64,000 bases of DNA from Alkalihalophilus pseudofirmus OF4 (GTDB taxonomy: Bacteria > Bacillota > Bacilli > Bacillales > Bacillaceae_D). Where the stretch lies: positions 744,001 to 808,000 of the forward strand of contig NC_013791.2 of the NCBI RefSeq assembly GCF_000005825.2, in the 5' to 3' direction. Of the stretch, positions 16,656 through 24,580 are shown piece after piece. Position numbers and translations under genes: made by a program. Under the pieces are notes generated by a model. It did no database searches, was not told the DNA's origin, and saw only the letters and a list, made by a program, of their open reading frames with translations. How positions within the stretch are numbered: the first letter of the stretch is position 1; each line of letters starts with the position of its first letter.

Positions 16656-17411
16656 TTATTTTGAGTAACCCCATCTTTGCAATACTTTACGCTCGATCGG
16701 ATTGAAAATTAGATATTCTACAATTAAGCCTATAACAGCGATAATAATCATAATAGCTATAACTAATTCCATATTGAAAAAGTCACGTGCATCTAGAAGT
16801 GTACGACCAAGACCGCCTCTGCCAAGTAGTTCAGCTGCCATTAATGCCCGCCAGCCAAATGCCCAAGCAAGTCTGACACCAGTTAGAGCAGAAGGGATTG
16901 AAGCAGGGATAAGAACTTTCCAAACAAGTTCAAGACCCTTATATCCCATTGTTCGTGCAGCTCGAATGAGTAGTGGTTGAACATTTTTTATACCCATCCG
17001 CATGTTCATTGTCATCGGCCATGTGCCGCCTAAAATGATAACAAACAAAATTGCTAAGGAGCCGCCTTGAAACATGACAAGAGCTAATGGAAGCCAGACG
17101 ATACTCGGAACGGATTGCAAAGCTACAACGAGAGATCCGAGGGTTTCGTCTGCTAGTTTTGAAGTAGCAAGAATGATACCGAGTATAGATCCGATAATGA
17201 CGGCTAGTGCGAAGCCCAAACTAATCCGTCCCAAACTTGTAGTAAGTGCTGCTGTTAAAATCCCAGTCTCAAAAAATCCTCTATATAACTCAACGAATGA
17301 GAGGAGGGGAGAAGGGAACATTCGTGTTTGAAAAAGGTCAATTCTATATATGATCTCCCATATCGCGATGAGAGCGATAAAGAAGAGTAGCCTTCTGACT
17401 ATTGTAGTCAT
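16656..17411 (-). CDS. ABC importer permease (SsuC/TauC type)
   Basis: This 251-residue membrane protein has about six spans and the EAA-loop segment typical of BPD_transp_1 permeases (AARTMGYKGLELVWKVLIP, near residues 145-163), which contacts the ATPase. Its start overlaps the ATPase gene by 68 bases, but GGAGG nine bases before the ATG supports this start. It lies 23 bases before the binding-protein gene. The transported compound is inferred only from the family. Confidence 0.88.
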   Translation of the reverse strand: MTTIVRRLLFFIALIAIWEIIYRIDLFQTRMFPSPLLSFVELYRGFFETGILTAALTTSLGRISLGFALAVIIGSILGIILATSKLADETLGSLVVALQSVPSIVWLPLALVMFQGGSLAILFVIILGGTWPMTMNMRMGIKNVQPLLIRAARTMGYKGLELVWKVLIPASIPSALTGVRLAWAFGWRALMAAELLGRGGLGRTLLDARDFFNMELVIAIMIIIAVIGLIVEYLIFNPIERKVLQRWGYSK

Positions 17412-18189
17412 CTCCCATTTCCTCCTTCATAACTTTTTCGATTTCTCCAGCTAATTGATCGTTGATTTTCTCTTCAAGTTCTGCAAACTCTTTTGAAGAC
17501 GGCTTTCTTGGACGTGGGAGATTCACATCAAAAACATTAATAATACCACCAGGGCGAGTGCCCATCAATACGATACGGTCAGATAATAAGATTGATTCAC
17601 GGATATTATGAGTGACAAAAAGAATGGTTTTTCTTGTTTGTTCCCATATATATTGAACTTCTTTATGAAGCATTGATCGTGTTTGTTCATCTAATGCGCC
17701 GAATGGTTCATCCATTAAAAGAACATCTGGGTCCATAGCAAGAGCTCTGGCTATGGCTACACGCTGCTTCATTCCTCCTGATAGTTCATGTGGGTAGGAG
17801 TCGATAAATTTACTTAAATGAACCAGCTTTAAATATTGAATAGCGCGCTCTCTAGCTTCTTGTTTGCTGTATTGTTTTTTAAGGGCAAATGTGACATTCT
17901 CAATCACGCTTAGCCAAGGCATTAATGCAGCTTCTTGGAAGACGACCCCGCGGTCTGCTCCTGGTCCTGCTACAGGCTTATTTCCGACTGAAACAGTTCC
18001 TTTTGATGCTTCATCAAGACCAGCAACAATATTTAATAAGGTTGATTTTCCGCAGCCTGATGGCCCGAGCAATGAAACAAACTCACCTGATTTCACTTCT
18101 AAATCTATCTCTTCAAATACCGTGTATGCGGTATTGTCTTGTTTATTATCGAATGTTTTACCAACACTCTTAATTGATACACCAGCCAT
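17344..18189 (-). CDS. ABC importer ATPase (SsuB/TauB/NrtD type)
   Basis: This 281-residue ATPase has Walker A GPSGCGKST (residues 42-50), Q-loop FQEAALMPW, signature LSGGMKQR, Walker B LLMDEPFGALD and the H-loop THNI. The MPW segment after the Q-loop is common in sulfonate, taurine and nitrate importers. It is the first gene of the operon, with GAAAGGAG six bases before the ATG. The C-terminal tail runs 68 bases into the permease gene in another frame. Confidence 0.92.
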   Translation of the reverse strand: MAGVSIKSVGKTFDNKQDNTAYTVFEEIDLEVKSGEFVSLLGPSGCGKSTLLNIVAGLDEASKGTVSVGNKPVAGPGADRGVVFQEAALMPWLSVIENVTFALKKQYSKQEARERAIQYLKLVHLSKFIDSYPHELSGGMKQRVAIARALAMDPDVLLMDEPFGALDEQTRSMLHKEVQYIWEQTRKTILFVTHNIRESILLSDRIVLMGTRPGGIINVFDVNLPRPRKPSSKEFAELEEKINDQLAGEIEKVMKEEMGDDYNSQKATLLYRSHRDMGDHI

Positions 18190-18258
18190 TGGTTGCTCCT
18201 TTCTAAAATGCTAATATTTTATAAATCATATCAACTTAGTAGGTTTTAGTTGTTCTTA

Positions 18259-18287
18259 GTATTATGTAGAGTTTAGGGAAGTGTCAA
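18259..18287 (-). promoter_or_regulatory. Probable promoter of the ABC importer operon
   Basis: On the reverse strand a perfect TTGACA (18282-18287) is followed by CATAAT at 15 bases or TAATAC at 17 bases. It lies about 70-90 bases before the ATPase start. In 18190-18488 I see otherwise only the palindrome at 18411 and AT-rich DNA. Confidence 0.5.
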
Positions 18288-18410
18288 TCGTTTTTTGAAA
18301 ACTAAATAAATCTAATGTGGTAAAAGAAATGTGTTGATTTTTAGTTCAATTTCCATCATTCTATAACTTTGTGGTAAACTAAGCGTTGTAATCTACTTGA
18401 AGTGATTAAG

Positions 18411-18427
18411 CAATTTGATACAAATTG
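18411..18427. promoter_or_regulatory. Perfect 7-3-7 palindrome upstream of spo0B
   Basis: CAATTTG-ATA-CAAATTG stands 62 bases before the spo0B start, in the shared upstream region of spo0B and the divergent ABC operon. It is AT-rich and not followed by a T-run, so an operator is likelier than a terminator. Confidence 0.4.
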
Positions 18428-18488
18428 ATATATTTTACCGTTTTATCTTAATGGATAACGATAATTATAGAAGACGGGGAGAGCCAAG

Positions 18489-19058
18489 ATGACTAAACAA
18501 TGGGAATTAATAGATGCACTACGTCATACTCGTCATGATTGGCTGAATGTTATTCAACTAATAAAGGGGAATTTAGCTTTAAAGCGCTATGATCGAATTG
18601 AACAGATTATTGAGGAAGTAACTGCCCAATCTTTAAATGAAAGTAAATTATCGGTCATGGGTACACCGGATGTAGCGGCATTTTTGCTCACATACAATTG
18701 GGAGTGCACTAAAATGAAGATTGATGTTGATGTAATCGGTGAAATTCAATCCCTTAAAGCCAATGAAGACAAGCTGTACAGAACCTGTCAAACCATCATT
18801 AATCAAATGGCAGAATTAAGTTCTAGTAGTTCTGAAAACCACCTTCTTATAACATTTTTATTTACACATACTGAAGAAGAGTCGGGAAATCACAACAACT
18901 GTCAACTGACATTCGACTATCAAGGAATATTACAAATGAATAAAGAAGAATGGCGCCAAATTTTAAAGAGTTTGGAGCTTGAAGTGGATGTTAAAGTCGA
19001 TCTGATCGAATGGAATGAACATGAATGTGTTCTCCAAACAACGTTCACAATAAATTGA
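18489..19058 (+). CDS. spo0B: Spo0B, sporulation phosphotransferase
   Basis: This 189-residue protein has an N-terminal helical hairpin with the phosphorylated His in RHTRHDWLNVIQ (His16), then a degenerate kinase-like C-terminal domain. Spo0B carries phosphate from Spo0F to Spo0A in the sporulation phosphorelay. The gene is 11 bases before obg, the classical spo0B-obg pair. Unlike in B. subtilis, the ribosomal genes rplU-rpmA are not upstream; the ABC importer is. GGGGAGAG precedes the ATG. Confidence 0.92.
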   Translation: MTKQWELIDALRHTRHDWLNVIQLIKGNLALKRYDRIEQIIEEVTAQSLNESKLSVMGTPDVAAFLLTYNWECTKMKIDVDVIGEIQSLKANEDKLYRTCQTIINQMAELSSSSSENHLLITFLFTHTEEESGNHNNCQLTFDYQGILQMNKEEWRQILKSLELEVDVKVDLIEWNEHECVLQTTFTIN

Positions 19059-19069
19059 GGTGAAAATAC

Positions 19070-20356
19070 ATGTTTGTAGATAAGGTTAAGGTTTATGTAA
19101 AAGGCGGTGACGGTGGTAATGGAATGGTTGCTTACCGCCGAGAAAAATATGTACCAGACGGAGGCCCTGCTGGTGGAGATGGGGGAAAAGGAGCAAGCGT
19201 TGTTTTTGAAGTAGAGGAAGGCTTGCGTACATTAATGGATTTCCGCTATCAAAGACATTTTAAGGCGCCGCGCGGGGAGCATGGACGCTCTAAAAGCCAG
19301 CACGGTAAAAATTCGCCAGATATGGTCGTTAAAGTTCCACCTGGTACAACGGTACTAGATGATCAGACAGGGCAGGTAATTGCGGACTTAACAGAGCACG
19401 GTCAACGCGCAGTTATTGCAAAAGGAGGCCGCGGAGGACGTGGGAATACTCGATTTGCAACACCTGTAAATCCAGCACCTGAAATTGCTGAAAATGGTGA
19501 ACCAGGTCAAGAGCGTGATGTGGTGCTTGAGTTGAAAGTGTTAGCTGATGTTGGATTAGTTGGATTCCCAAGCGTTGGTAAATCAACATTATTATCCGTT
19601 GTTTCTGCAGCTAAACCTAAAATTGCTGATTATCACTTTACGACAATTACTCCTAACCTAGGAGTTGTAGAAACCGAAGATCACCGTAGTTTTGTTATGG
19701 CAGATCTGCCTGGATTGATTGAAGGAGCTCACCAAGGAGTTGGGTTAGGTCATCAATTCTTGCGTCATATTGAACGTACGAGAGTCATTGTTCATATGAT
19801 TGATATGTCTGCTCTTGAAGGCAGAGATCCTTATGAAGATTATTTAAAGATTAACGAAGAACTAAAACAATACAACATGCGTCTTCTTGAACGTCCGCAG
19901 CTTATTGTGGCTAATAAAATGGACATGCCTGATTCTGAAGAGAATCTTAAGAACTTTAAAGAAAAAATGGAAGACGATGTAGAAATCTTCCCTATTTCAA
20001 CGGTAACAAGACAAGGGCTTCGTGACTTACTTCTTACAATTGCTGACAAAATTGAAACGACTCCTGAGTTCCCTCTTTACGATGAAGAAGAGAAAGAGTC
20101 AACTCGTGTGGTTTATAAGCATGAGAAAAAAGAGCTGCCATTTGTTATCAGCCGTGATGATAGTGGAACGTTTGTTATCAGCGGAGCTGAAATTGAACGC
20201 TTAACGAAAATGACCGACTTCACTCATGATGAATCCATTCGCCGTTTCTCAAGAACTCTTCGTCATATGGGTGTTGATGATGCATTGCGCGAACGCGGAG
20301 CAAAAGATGGCGATCTTGTTCGTCTGCTCAAGTTTGAATTCGAATTTATTGAATAG
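19070..20356 (+). CDS. obg: GTPase Obg
   Basis: This 428-residue GTPase has three domains: the glycine-rich Obg fold (residues 1-158), the G domain with P-loop GFPSVGKS (165-172), DLPGL and NKMD motifs, and a C-terminal OCT domain (about 345-428). It acts in late 50S ribosome assembly and, in Bacillus, in stress and sporulation control. It follows spo0B by 11 bases and is closed by a terminator. Confidence 0.97.
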   Translation: MFVDKVKVYVKGGDGGNGMVAYRREKYVPDGGPAGGDGGKGASVVFEVEEGLRTLMDFRYQRHFKAPRGEHGRSKSQHGKNSPDMVVKVPPGTTVLDDQTGQVIADLTEHGQRAVIAKGGRGGRGNTRFATPVNPAPEIAENGEPGQERDVVLELKVLADVGLVGFPSVGKSTLLSVVSAAKPKIADYHFTTITPNLGVVETEDHRSFVMADLPGLIEGAHQGVGLGHQFLRHIERTRVIVHMIDMSALEGRDPYEDYLKINEELKQYNMRLLERPQLIVANKMDMPDSEENLKNFKEKMEDDVEIFPISTVTRQGLRDLLLTIADKIETTPEFPLYDEEEKESTRVVYKHEKKELPFVISRDDSGTFVISGAEIERLTKMTDFTHDESIRRFSRTLRHMGVDDALRERGAKDGDLVRLLKFEFEFIE

Positions 20357-20381
20357 AAACCATAAGATATTATGCATATAA

Positions 20382-20419
20382 AGGAAAAACTGTCTTGTCT
20401 AAAGAGACAGTTTTTCTTT
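20382..20419 (+). terminator. Terminator after obg
   Basis: AAAAACTGTCT and AGACAGTTTTT form the stem with a loop of about nine bases, followed by TTTTTC. Confidence 0.85.
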
Positions 20420-20441
20420 ATGTGTGGACAAAATGTCAGAA

Positions 20442-20476
20442 AACGGTTGTCAAATAAGGATAACCGTTATTATAAT
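20442..20476 (+). promoter_or_regulatory. pheB-pheA promoter with overlapping inverted repeat
   Basis: TTGTCA (20447-20452) and TATAAT (20471-20476) are 18 bases apart. A perfect inverted repeat AACGGTT (20442-20448) / AACCGTT (20462-20468) touches the -35 box and sits just upstream of the -10 box, a good position for a repressor site. Confidence 0.65.
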
Positions 20477-20509
20477 AGGGAGAAGATTTAGAAGACGGTG
20501 GTGAAGTGT

Positions 20510-20953
20510 ATGTCGCGTAAACAATTTTATTTAGTCCGTGAGGATATGCTGACTGATGCAATGCAAAAAACGTTAAATGCTAAAGCGCTGCTTGACTCAG
20601 GGAAGATAAAAAAAATAAATGAAGCAGTCACGATTGCGGGACTGAGCCGTAGTGCATTTTATAAATATAAGGACGGAATTTTCCCCTTTAATACAATGGT
20701 TAAAGAGAAAATCATTACATTATCAATCAACTTAGTAGATCGCTCAGGCACGTTGTCTCAACTGTTACAAAAAATTGCAGAAACCGGAGCGAATGTATTA
20801 ACCATTAATCAAACAATTCCATTACAAGGCAGAGCTCATATTACCTTGTCAATTGATACATCCCCGATGAAGATCGACCTTGATGAATTAATGGAGCAAG
20901 TTGAAGTTGTTGATTCAGTTGAAAAGGTTGAACTTGTTGGATCAGGGTTTTAG
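20510..20953 (+). CDS. pheB: PheB, UPF0735 ACT-domain protein
   Basis: This 147-residue protein begins MSRKQFYLVREDML, has a small helix-turn-helix-like segment (AGLSRSAFYKYKDGIFPF) and a C-terminal ACT domain (about residues 70-147). Length and N-terminus match B. subtilis PheB exactly in size. The ATG at 20510 is preferred because GGTGGTG lies six bases before it; GTG codons at 20498 and 20501 overlap that site. It precedes pheA by 42 bases. The function is not proven, and a regulatory role in aromatic amino acid synthesis is commonly suspected. Confidence 0.9.
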   Translation: MSRKQFYLVREDMLTDAMQKTLNAKALLDSGKIKKINEAVTIAGLSRSAFYKYKDGIFPFNTMVKEKIITLSINLVDRSGTLSQLLQKIAETGANVLTINQTIPLQGRAHITLSIDTSPMKIDLDELMEQVEVVDSVEKVELVGSGF

Positions 20954-20995
20954 GGAATCGATTGCTTAGACGAGTAGAGTTGAGGAGTGAGTAAG

Positions 20996-21871
20996 ATGAA
21001 AGTGAGTTATTTAGGACCTGTTGGAACATTTACAGAGATGGCTGCAAAAGCCTTTTTCCCATTAAGTGACCGGGTGCCATTTAAGACGATCCCTGCTTGT
21101 ATAGAGGCAGTGGCCGAAGATGCATGTGATGCTTGTGTCGTTCCTATAGAAAATACAATTGAGGGTTCTGTAAACATGACCATTGATTATCTTGTACATA
21201 AGCAGCGATTGCCTATTATGGGAACCATTACGATCCCAATCGCTCAACATTTGCTTATGCACCCTAAACAGGCGGGGAAGACACCGGAGAAGATTATTTC
21301 TCATCCCCATGCTATTGCCCAATGTCATGATTACTTACAAAGTGAATACTCTCTTGTTGATACGGAATTTATGAATTCAACAGCGGAAGCTGCACAGATG
21401 GTAGCTAATCATCCTAATCGGCCGATTGCAGCCATTGCAAATGAATTAGCTGCATCTGAGTATGAGCTCGATTTTGTAGGGTATGACATCCATGATTACA
21501 ATAACAATCACACACGCTTTATCGTTTTAGCAAAAGAAGAAACTAAACTTAAGCTTCCTGCTCTAAATAGCGGCTATAAGACAACGTTAATGGTCACGCT
21601 GCCTTCGGATTATTCAGGTGCACTTCATCAAGTTCTGTCTGCGTTTGCTTGGAGAAAACTGAACTTGTCGAAAATCGAATCTAGGCCAACTAAAACCGGC
21701 TTAGGCAATTACTTTTTTCTCATTGATGTCGACCAGCTACAAGACGATGTGCTCATTCCGGGTGTAAAATCAGAACTTGAAGCTCTAGGCTGCGGAGTAG
21801 ATATTTTAGGAAGTTATCCATGTGTTCATTATCAACATCAATCAAAGAAAACAAGCCCTACATCGTGCTAA
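20996..21871 (+). CDS. pheA: Prephenate dehydratase
   Basis: This 291-residue enzyme turns prephenate into phenylpyruvate for phenylalanine synthesis. The N-terminal PDT domain begins KVSYLGPVGTFTE and includes the NNHTRF segment (about residues 170-175). A C-terminal ACT domain (about 195-280) carries the ESRPTK motif that binds phenylalanine for feedback inhibition. The ATG at 20996 is eight bases from GAGGAG. The terminator stem begins inside its last codons. Confidence 0.95.
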   Translation: MKVSYLGPVGTFTEMAAKAFFPLSDRVPFKTIPACIEAVAEDACDACVVPIENTIEGSVNMTIDYLVHKQRLPIMGTITIPIAQHLLMHPKQAGKTPEKIISHPHAIAQCHDYLQSEYSLVDTEFMNSTAEAAQMVANHPNRPIAAIANELAASEYELDFVGYDIHDYNNNHTRFIVLAKEETKLKLPALNSGYKTTLMVTLPSDYSGALHQVLSAFAWRKLNLSKIESRPTKTGLGNYFFLIDVDQLQDDVLIPGVKSELEALGCGVDILGSYPCVHYQHQSKKTSPTSC

Positions 21872-21885
21872 GGGCTTGTTTTTTT
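21848..21885 (+). terminator. Terminator of pheB-pheA
   Basis: AAAACAAGCCCT and AGGGCTTGTTTT form the stem with an 11-base loop and seven T residues. It spans the pheA stop codon. Confidence 0.9.
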
Positions 21886-21900
21886 ATTTTTAGCTTATGT

Positions 21901-22434
21901 TTAATCCTCTAATAAATATCCTTTTTTACGAAGAGCCGAAATGGCATCCTCTAATTGTTTAGGTGTATCTGCTTCAATAGTGTGAAGATGTACGCCATTT
22001 GTCAGTTCTGAGAGGAGTGTGGCATTCGTTGCTTTCATTTCTTCATTAAATTGCTGAACTTGTTGTCTCGTATGGAAATGGAGAGAAGCTGTGAGTTCTC
22101 CGTACATCGGATGTTCTACAATCACGTTGATCACTTTCACACCATAGTCCACTAATGTATAAAGTTCATCCATTGCATCAGTTGGTTGATGCTGGCATGC
22201 AATCAGCCTTTGGTGCTTTTCCTTTGGATGAGTCTGCATATATAAATAGCCATTTGATGTCGCAATGATGGGGTGTCCCTTCGCTTTTAACAATGACATA
22301 TCTTGTACGATCACTTGGCGGCTGACATTTGTACGAACAGATAATTCTTTACCAGTAAGTGCTTCCTTACTTTCTTTTAGCCAATCAATTATTTGTTCAC
22401 GACGTTCGTCTCCATATAATTTTTTATCGTTCAT
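21901..22434 (-). CDS. niaR: NiaR, nicotinate-responsive repressor
   Basis: This 177-residue repressor has an N-terminal helix-turn-helix (about residues 8-60, NVSRQVIVQDMSLLKAKG) and a C-terminal 3H domain with the expected histidines (EHPMYGEL, LHFHTR, GVHLHTIE) that bind metal and nicotinate. NiaR represses NAD synthesis and niacin uptake genes. In B. subtilis it lies divergent to nifS-nadBCA; those genes are missing here and safA follows directly. Confidence 0.92.
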   Translation of the reverse strand: MNDKKLYGDERREQIIDWLKESKEALTGKELSVRTNVSRQVIVQDMSLLKAKGHPIIATSNGYLYMQTHPKEKHQRLIACQHQPTDAMDELYTLVDYGVKVINVIVEHPMYGELTASLHFHTRQQVQQFNEEMKATNATLLSELTNGVHLHTIEADTPKQLEDAISALRKKGYLLED

Positions 22435-22647
22435 TATGTTCCATTCTCCTTTTCTGCCAACACCAATTTCTTATCCTTAGTATAACACGAATGAGTTGTA
22501 TAGCCGTGTTGATCCTAGCCCTTTGAATTTATTGAACGCTTAGGCATAAACCTATTTTTGTCATCATACATTGTGCTAGAAACGGTTTCTTCTCGGTAAT
22601 TCTCTTGAAAGAATAGCTGACCAAAAAGCTATTGGACGAATAGAAGT

Positions 22648-22674
22648 GTCAATACGCCTATATCGGCATACGAT
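22648..22674 (+). promoter_or_regulatory. Possible sigma-E promoter of safA
   Basis: GTCAATA and CATACGAT lie 12 bases apart, 33 bases before the GTG start. The -10 is close to the sigma-E type CATAcanT. The spacing is slightly short. safA is sigma-E-dependent in B. subtilis. Confidence 0.45.
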
Positions 22675-22706
22675 GAAAAAGAATGGTTAGAGGAGGGAGT
22701 AAGAAC

Positions 22707-24146
22707 GTGAAAATTCATATTGTACAAAAAGGGGATACACTTTGGAAGTTATCAAAAAAATATGGGGTTGATTTTGAACAATTAAAGGCAGCGAACACTC
22801 AGCTTTCCAATCCCGACATGATTATGCCAGGGATGAAAATTAAAATTCCGTCCAATAGTGTACCAGTAAAAAATGACACGATCGCACAAACTCAAGCGAT
22901 TAAAGAGCAGCCTATGGTTCAGATGGCTCCAAAAGAAATGCCGAAAGAAATGCCAAAAGAGATGCCAAAGAAGGAGGCTCCTGTTACACCTGCGCCAGCG
23001 CCGCAAGTGCAAATGCAGATGCCAAAGATGGAAATGCCCAAAATGCCGCAGCCTACAATTCAGCAAAAGCCTACAACAAAAAATTATGAAACCAATATGA
23101 ACGTATTCTTTTATAAACCAGAACCTAAAGCGAAAGCAATGCCGCAAGTAAAGCAGCCGCCAAAAGCGCCAAAACCAGCACCTAAGGCTCAAGCGCCAAA
23201 GCCGGCACCGAAACCAGCGCCAAAGGCTCAAGCACAAAAACCGGCACCAAAACCAGCGCCAAAAGCCCAAGCACAAAAGCCGGCACCAAAACCAGCGCCA
23301 AAAGCTCAAGCACAAAAGCCGGCACCAAAACCAATGCCGCAAGCGCAGCAAAAAACTCAGCCTAATACAAAACCAAACGTACAGGCAAATATCAAGCCGC
23401 AAATGAAACAGCCAAATGCTCAGCCGAACATCAAGCCGCAAATGAAACAGCCGAACGCTCAGCCGAATATTCAGCCACAAATGCAGCCATCGAATATGCA
23501 GCCGAACATCCAACCGCAAATGCAGCCGTCAAATGTACAGCCGAATATCCACCCACAAATGCATCCATCAAATGTACAGCCAAATATCCAACCGCAAATG
23601 CAGCCTAATATGTACCCGCAAATGAGTCAGATGCAGCCTATGTATCAAATGCCCCAAATGATGCCTTACCAGCATCATGGATATCAAGATGGCTGCTGGC
23701 AGCCGATCAGCCCAATGATGCCTGGATGTGCTAATTGTGGAGCAGGCTTTGGCGGGCAGCCTTATTACGAAATGCCTGAATGGGATTATAGTGAGGATTC
23801 TGCCGAGATGATGGCTCAAGCAAATCAACCAATGATGCCGATGAATGTTGCACCGCAAGCAAATCAGTCCATGATGCCGATGAATGTTGCACCGCAAGCA
23901 AATCAGTCCATGATGCCAATAAATGTAGGGCCTCAAGCAAATCAATCAATGATGCCAATGAATATAGGGCCGCAATCAAACCAACCAATGCAGCCAATGG
24001 CTCAATCTAACCAACAAATGCAAATGATGGGGCAGATGAACCAGCCGATGATGTATGGTACAAATGGTCAAATGATGTCTCAAAGTGATTATGAACAGCT
24101 CCAGCACTTAAATCAATACCGCGAAACGGATGACTACGAAGATTAA
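22707..24146 (+). CDS. safA: SafA-like spore coat/cortex morphogenetic protein
   Basis: This 479-residue protein begins with one LysM domain (KIHIVQKGDTLWKLS, about residues 1-47), which binds cortex peptidoglycan. The rest is low-complexity and built of tandem repeats: a Lys/Pro/Ala block, a Gln/Pro/Asn block and a Gln/Met/Pro/Asn block, with a short Gly/Cys/Tyr-rich island between the last two. SafA organises inner coat assembly at the spore cortex. The GTG at 22707 follows AGGAGGG by nine bases, and the N-terminus then matches B. subtilis SafA. It is about 90 residues longer than that protein because of the repeats. Confidence 0.9.
   Translation: MKIHIVQKGDTLWKLSKKYGVDFEQLKAANTQLSNPDMIMPGMKIKIPSNSVPVKNDTIAQTQAIKEQPMVQMAPKEMPKEMPKEMPKKEAPVTPAPAPQVQMQMPKMEMPKMPQPTIQQKPTTKNYETNMNVFFYKPEPKAKAMPQVKQPPKAPKPAPKAQAPKPAPKPAPKAQAQKPAPKPAPKAQAQKPAPKPAPKAQAQKPAPKPMPQAQQKTQPNTKPNVQANIKPQMKQPNAQPNIKPQMKQPNAQPNIQPQMQPSNMQPNIQPQMQPSNVQPNIHPQMHPSNVQPNIQPQMQPNMYPQMSQMQPMYQMPQMMPYQHHGYQDGCWQPISPMMPGCANCGAGFGGQPYYEMPEWDYSEDSAEMMAQANQPMMPMNVAPQANQSMMPMNVAPQANQSMMPINVGPQANQSMMPMNIGPQSNQPMQPMAQSNQQMQMMGQMNQPMMYGTNGQMMSQSDYEQLQHLNQYRETDDYED
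23190..23340 (+). repeat. 39-bp tandem repeat block 1 in safA
   Basis: Three full copies and one partial copy of a 39-bp unit encode a 13-residue Lys-Pro-Ala-Gln motif (KPAPKPAPKAQAQ type). Copies differ at only a few bases, indicating recent expansion. Confidence 0.85.
23389..23620 (+). repeat. 39-bp tandem repeat block 2 in safA
   Basis: About six copies encode a 13-residue unit of type QPNIQPQMQPSNV, with an earlier variant QPNIKPQMKQPNA. The copies are more diverged than block 1. Confidence 0.8.
23818..23990 (+). repeat. 39-bp tandem repeat block 3 in safA
   Basis: Four copies of a 13-residue unit QANQSMMPMNVAP run in frame. The second and third DNA copies are nearly identical. Confidence 0.85.
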
Positions 24147-24188
24147 TGAAATTAAAATACTAAGATATAGAGAGTAAAGATTAAATCT

Positions 24189-24229
24189 AAAAAGACGACT
24201 CAATCATTTTAAATGAGAAGTCGTCTTTT
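24189..24229 (+). terminator. Terminator after safA
   Basis: AAAAGACGACT and AGTCGTCTTTT pair, with an inner CTCA/TGAG extension and a loop of about eleven bases. Confidence 0.85.
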
Positions 24230-24304
24230 CTGTGTTTTGGAATCGCTCGATTACGCTCCATATTAGTGAGTCGCAGGAGGTAGTGTAAGCATGCCGCTCC
24301 TAAA

Positions 24305-24445
24305 ATATGCTTCGCTTTCCGCGGTGAGCTGCTGAGCTTCCTCGGGCTTTAGCCCTGCGGGATCTCAGCCCTGCCAGTAAGCGCGTGGCCAGTGGGTCTC
24401 CGCATGAGCGAATGCGACGAGGAGGCTTCCGGTCCGCCCGCGTCA
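24305..24445. repeat. GC-rich structured intergenic repeat (Bacillaceae REP-like)
   Basis: This stretch is clearly GC-richer than all surrounding DNA. It contains nested inverted repeats such as GGGCT-TT-AGCCC and CGCAT-GAGCGA-ATGCG, and the phrases GCTTTCCGCGG, GAGCTTCCTCGG and GAGGAGGCTTCCGG. Similar phrases occur in dispersed intergenic elements of several Bacillaceae genomes, as far as I recall. No ORF is supported. Within the gene-free stretch 24147-24580 I see besides this only the safA terminator and the coxA-like leader. Confidence 0.6.
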
Positions 24446-24580
24446 AATTTAATATGAAATTAACCGCATTAAAAACAAGAGTATGCCGTATGCTGCTAAC
24501 ATTTCATAAATGTCCAGTAACTAACAGATTAAAGTTCCCCTTTAAAAGCCACATTAATTGATGAAAGGGGGAATTCAAAC

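Noticed and set aside
17864-18214. Forward ORF of 116 codons opposite the importer ATPase
   Set aside because: It mirrors a well-supported ABC ATPase, lacks a ribosome site and resembles no family.
22683-22706. ATG at 22683 as the safA start
   Set aside because: The ATG lies upstream of AGGAGGG and has no ribosome site. The GTG at 22707 has correct spacing and gives the family N-terminus.
22782-23519. Long reverse-strand ORF rich in Arg, Leu, Phe and Trp inside safA
   Set aside because: It is the antisense reading of the 39-bp repeats and has no ribosome site. The composition is an artefact of the Pro/Gln/Lys codons on the other strand.
23190-23990. Regular repeats resembling a CRISPR array
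   Set aside because: Repeats are directly adjacent without spacers and keep the safA reading frame. They are coding tandem repeats.
24147-24580. Possible protein gene between safA and the coxA-like gene
   Set aside because: No frame with a ribosome site exists. The GC-rich stretch folds into nested hairpins and looks like an intergenic repeat.
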